From JAJCYL01 sp965206015 (GTDB lineage: Bacteria > Bacteroidota > Bacteroidia > Cytophagales > Cyclobacteriaceae), in assembly GCA_965206015.1 (NCBI GenBank), contig CBDBIW010000016.1, forward strand, positions 1 to 64,000: a DNA stretch of 64,000 nucleotides, given 5' to 3'. Below, one piece after another: positions 63,101 to 64,000 of the stretch. The translations under genes and the position numbers were made by a program. Under the pieces are notes generated by a model. It saw nothing but the letters and a program-made list of their open reading frames with translations. It was not told where the DNA came from and did not search any database. Positions within the stretch are counted from its first letter, which is position 1, and every line of letters begins with the position of its first letter.

Positions 63101-64000
63101 TGCGGTTGTTCTTCAAGATGACTTTTCATGTGATATAAGTACTCCAACTGGCCAATTAAGAGCTGAAGCAACTACGGATGGTTATGCTGGGACTTATACT
63201 TTTAACTGGTATACTGGCGGTTCAGCAACAGGCATTCCTTTCGAAACTGATCTTGCAGTAGCAGATGCTGCTCAAATTAATTTGGCAGCAGGTGCTTATA
63301 CAGTTGAAATCATCAATGATGGCACGAAATGTTCGTCAACGGTATTATTAAACATTAAGAGAAGTATTCCGGTAATTGATCCGGGGGTATCACCAATTGC
63401 CCCTCAACGGGTGTGTCACCCTGCTGATGGTCTTGCAAGGTCTACACCTTCATTTATGCCATCGAATGGTGTAATTACTGGATTTACTCCAGGTTATACA
63501 TACCAATGGTATAATGGTCAAACCACTAAAATGGTAGCTGATTTCACAGGAGTCGGTACCTTACACGACTACCCGGAATTGCAGGCTGGTTTTTATACCG
63601 TAGTCGTAACAGAAACCAGCTCTGGTTGCACTAGTAATCCAGTCCAAATCGAAATTGACGATGAGGTTTCTGCGCTTGCACCGGCCATTGACTTCAGTAT
63701 GCTAACTGCGGCTGCTTTCTGCGATAGTAACGGTGGAGCTGTTAATGTGACAGTTACATCTCCTGGAGCAAGCCCAAACCTCTTTGATATACTTTGGTAT
63801 GAAGGTTCTCAGGACTATGCCAATGATCCTGCATTATTTGCAAACAACTTATCAGATGGATCTGTCTTATCTGGACAAGCGGGCAAAGTATCATTTGCTC
63901 CAGGTAGCGTTTCGGGTGCTTTTACAGTAGGAGATAACATCGAGGGGTCAACCAGTAATGCCAGGGGTACTATTGCTGCAATTGATTTATATGACCCGGT
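57111..64000 (+). CDS. Giant repetitive surface protein, SprB-like (partial, runs off window)
   Basis: Open from the ATG at 57111 to the last base; 2,296 complete codons are visible. A signal peptide (MAGKSPIILLSILLLSFNLFAQ) precedes CDNGIDDDQDGFVDCFDSDC, an Asp-rich calcium-type motif, then FG-GAP/VCBS repeats (DLDHDGIPEVV, DFNEDGVAELY, DTDGDGKLNATY, DVDGDGASEICV) up to about 58.6 kb. From about 59.8 kb roughly 100-residue modules recur, each with a WY-type core (FQWYLNG, FNWYVGE, FSWYEGA, FEWYSGT, YQWYLGL, FEWYHGA, FNWYTGG, YQWYNGQ) and a terminal AGxYTVxV...GC motif, as in SprB-type adhesins. Likely a type IX exported gliding or adhesion filament. Confidence 0.85.
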   Translation, partial: MAGKSPIILLSILLLSFNLFAQTADEAGLCDNGIDDDQDGFVDCFDSDCNLDPGQCSDFFFGNKLACNSVTENPTFSLRLQWASANQTALNAATPAIGDLDHDGIPEVVVTNRESQELYVLDGQSGITEQSVNVGFDVNRTVTIGQVDDVDTECAWIFVQSYIGREIKAYDCNLNEMWSVLGSNEWSPGLLGLADFNEDGVAELYYNNEIRDAKSGSLIASGGGAWITDSSEGSGAADILPDEACPNCSGLELVDGSKVWSVDITGTSSGSVNVERDMDSVLFVDLKALLTLRLPASERKFKHKRRRLNSPHQSTYVSLADYNQDGHVDVITSGALGDSHTDVPITIFFWDVINKGVDFYQDLSANTVFQNGAGRINIGDTDGDGKLNATYVSDQILYSLDENLDPIWKLDIEEGSSGFTGCTLFDFDGDGAAETVYRDERELHIIDGATGSIRNSIVCVSRTFEDYPVVADVDGDGASEICVTCSFDDNQPFNPFANSVNGHVRIFESDGEQWLPSRSVWNQHGYFNTHINDDLTIPREQQSHTRVFPQSNCNLDDNIQPLNGFLNQLPILDSDGCPIAVFPDFGLVDLSIMIDPPTCPENEFQVSFDVLNKGDIPITGLLPVSFYDGDPTLPGSAYLTTDFFQITNLTVGDVATVNTTAEGTGVDFELFVSVNDLGGIPPVTNFVGNIPECNPGADVESAIVDVGPFPIFAEKLSDDERCLDTAPENGSMRAFFDGMLPASETVIWEETFDDPSNAQGDIVDNGETAWNRAVAGSTDKAEILRLNTNNVFWFRDTDAEAVWMSEVINIDNFDFADLSIKFLSSSDLNSIDYLRAFYSVDGGAETLFTNGDNSGSFFFNNQLKATVSGATVQIIVRSRITSDNGQHYFDNVSVSGGVNAQTGEISKGFTFQWYLNGDFSTPVYEGSTYPTASAGVYSVIGTNDVSGCTSDVQTDVITIDQVPDAPEVRIVEVVDNTDCQTPNGLLRAAVIENGMEVTTGFDFAWRDANVITQVISVGATVGTLPGGAYAVIALNQSTGCQSDPVTETVGAPTSSVTLTAQVDQHVLDCMDPTNGIVSAIATGALSSAPAAFTFNWYVGEFTTSLPDYNGATVTGLAPGKYTVEAQETGTGCVSASQTIEVLNNAGLPMITTVPVDNVGCVTGTGEIETTITNSVPGDTYSIEIFSGTQTTTGSIVLFDDIVAGPSSIVEEHVGLLNGFYTVEVINKTQNCRSTGLVEVGGMPGTLVVDNTTPGNIGENARTSCGIFNGSIVVNPAAVAGIQGTLTYKIWTGTSSTPSGTPFATNNTGDFQGLNDGDYTLVVENSFGCASADIPLNIPLMRDEPAITELQLMGDFSCGSNPFNPTGLILIEIASVILPENLGYNLQLYSGTDQTAPVGPVVPIVPPSPPGSDPITGEFDALTDGVYNIVITNNENGCDTTHPFTIADLSVTPVFSMANLVEIQNTSCGAANGFLSVRMDDGSPSGTTDGFNFSWYEGAVVGVNRIPMDADGDNDEATQGNLSGGEYTVLVIDLSTGCAASLVLDIIDAPINPMVTITQDMEDTSCDPAASTGQLSATVDGVTNYDFEWYSGTNTMVAPVFSEAAVATSTFGRLAGGQIYTAVASATGCRGSDSEMVVDNAVRPMISLADVTVQDNGGCTNPTGQITLDQVTFGTDPPIPISALDPVILTIAWYDGNMVQVSPDFSGNPYTGNPAGNGLATGDYTLRVTYGSCVSNALVVPVADAVIPITATFNQTPNTVCVTDPNAADPNIPDTFNGGLTVTPDGIFGTSADYSYQWYLGLNTSVSNAIAGGTLPMGVNAPVGAISADNALQNAPDGDYTVVLTGIVPGHPYEGCTITLDRSIVANKMDPVIGTGVGDITIVPNSHCETSDSYPGGSIELLNVGASTYAFEWYHGASVNAANLLVDGATIFAQKGESIPPLPPSGIIPTVAGATTHNISSLNAGSYTVRSIDTATGCVSGEEIIVITSPPPTAPTITAVVLQDDFSCDISTPTGQLRAEATTDGYAGTYTFNWYTGGSATGIPFETDLAVADAAQINLAAGAYTVEIINDGTKCSSTVLLNIKRSIPVIDPGVSPIAPQRVCHPADGLARSTPSFMPSNGVITGFTPGYTYQWYNGQTTKMVADFTGVGTLHDYPELQAGFYTVVVTETSSGCTSNPVQIEIDDEVSALAPAIDFSMLTAAAFCDSNGGAVNVTVTSPGASPNLFDILWYEGSQDYANDPALFANNLSDGSVLSGQAGKVSFAPGSVSGAFTVGDNIEGSTSNARGTIAAIDLYDP

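Overview
The window is from a bacterium of the phylum Bacteroidota, most likely the order Cytophagales. This rests on gliding-motility-type C-terminal sorting domains, a PorP/SprF protein, DUF4249 and DUF4833 proteins, a FucP-like sugar porter and the near absence of Shine-Dalgarno sequences. The genus cannot be fixed from the sequence. Two halves are clear: a visibly more GC-rich Mu-like prophage (1 to about 15,500), then AT-richer host chromosome.

Prophage. A plus-strand head module (terminase C-terminus, DUF935 portal, gp36-, gpG- and gpF-like proteins) converges on a long minus-strand operon. That operon starts at a divergent immunity switch (S24-type repressor against a small HTH protein) and runs through a BRO-N protein, MuA-like transposase, MuB-like ATPase, a Mor-like HTH protein, tail hub gpD, baseplate spike gpV, Gam, GemA and small coupled genes. 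Baseplate genes inside the transposition operon are unusual. The transposase-proximal phage end, about 14.6 to 15.5 kb, is non-coding and packed with ordered repeats. Capsid, sheath and tail genes must lie outside the window.

Host part, 16 to 31 kb. An internally deleted IS4-type element sits directly upstream of an SDR gene. A sugar-scavenging operon follows (PIG-L deacetylase, MFS porter, ROK kinase), with a CBM9-like secreted protein diverging from it. Next is a complete aerobic carbon monoxide dehydrogenase cluster (coxM-S-L-G-D-E-F). Its large subunit carries the form I signature AYRCSFR, and the XdhC/CoxF-type maturation protein ends in a fused YHS metal-binding domain. A CO-oxidising energy supplement is therefore the main metabolic inference.

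Host part, 31 to 50 kb. A partner-switching signalling island contains a SiaB-like kinase, SiaC-like phosphoprotein, coiled-coil membrane protein, roadblock protein and SpoIIE phosphatase. The phosphatase is split by a 26-G homopolymer, which suggests phase variation or a sequencing error. After that come SUI1, L-serine dehydratase, an aldo/keto reductase, an M14 peptidase, DUF4249, a GH5-like lipoprotein and katG. Between them lie many decayed genes: glutaminase, a TonB-like protein, peptidase E, IS3 and IS982 fragments, and a nitrilase-family fragment.

Host part, 50 to 64 kb. A surface/secretion region holds a beta-barrel protein, a PorP/SprF protein with a SPOR-like tail, a 1,098-residue secreted protein with a gliding-type sorting domain, and the first 2,296 codons of a giant repetitive surface protein. 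A 173-bp MITE-like element with perfect 13-bp terminal repeats and a 5-bp target duplication lies in front of the giant gene.
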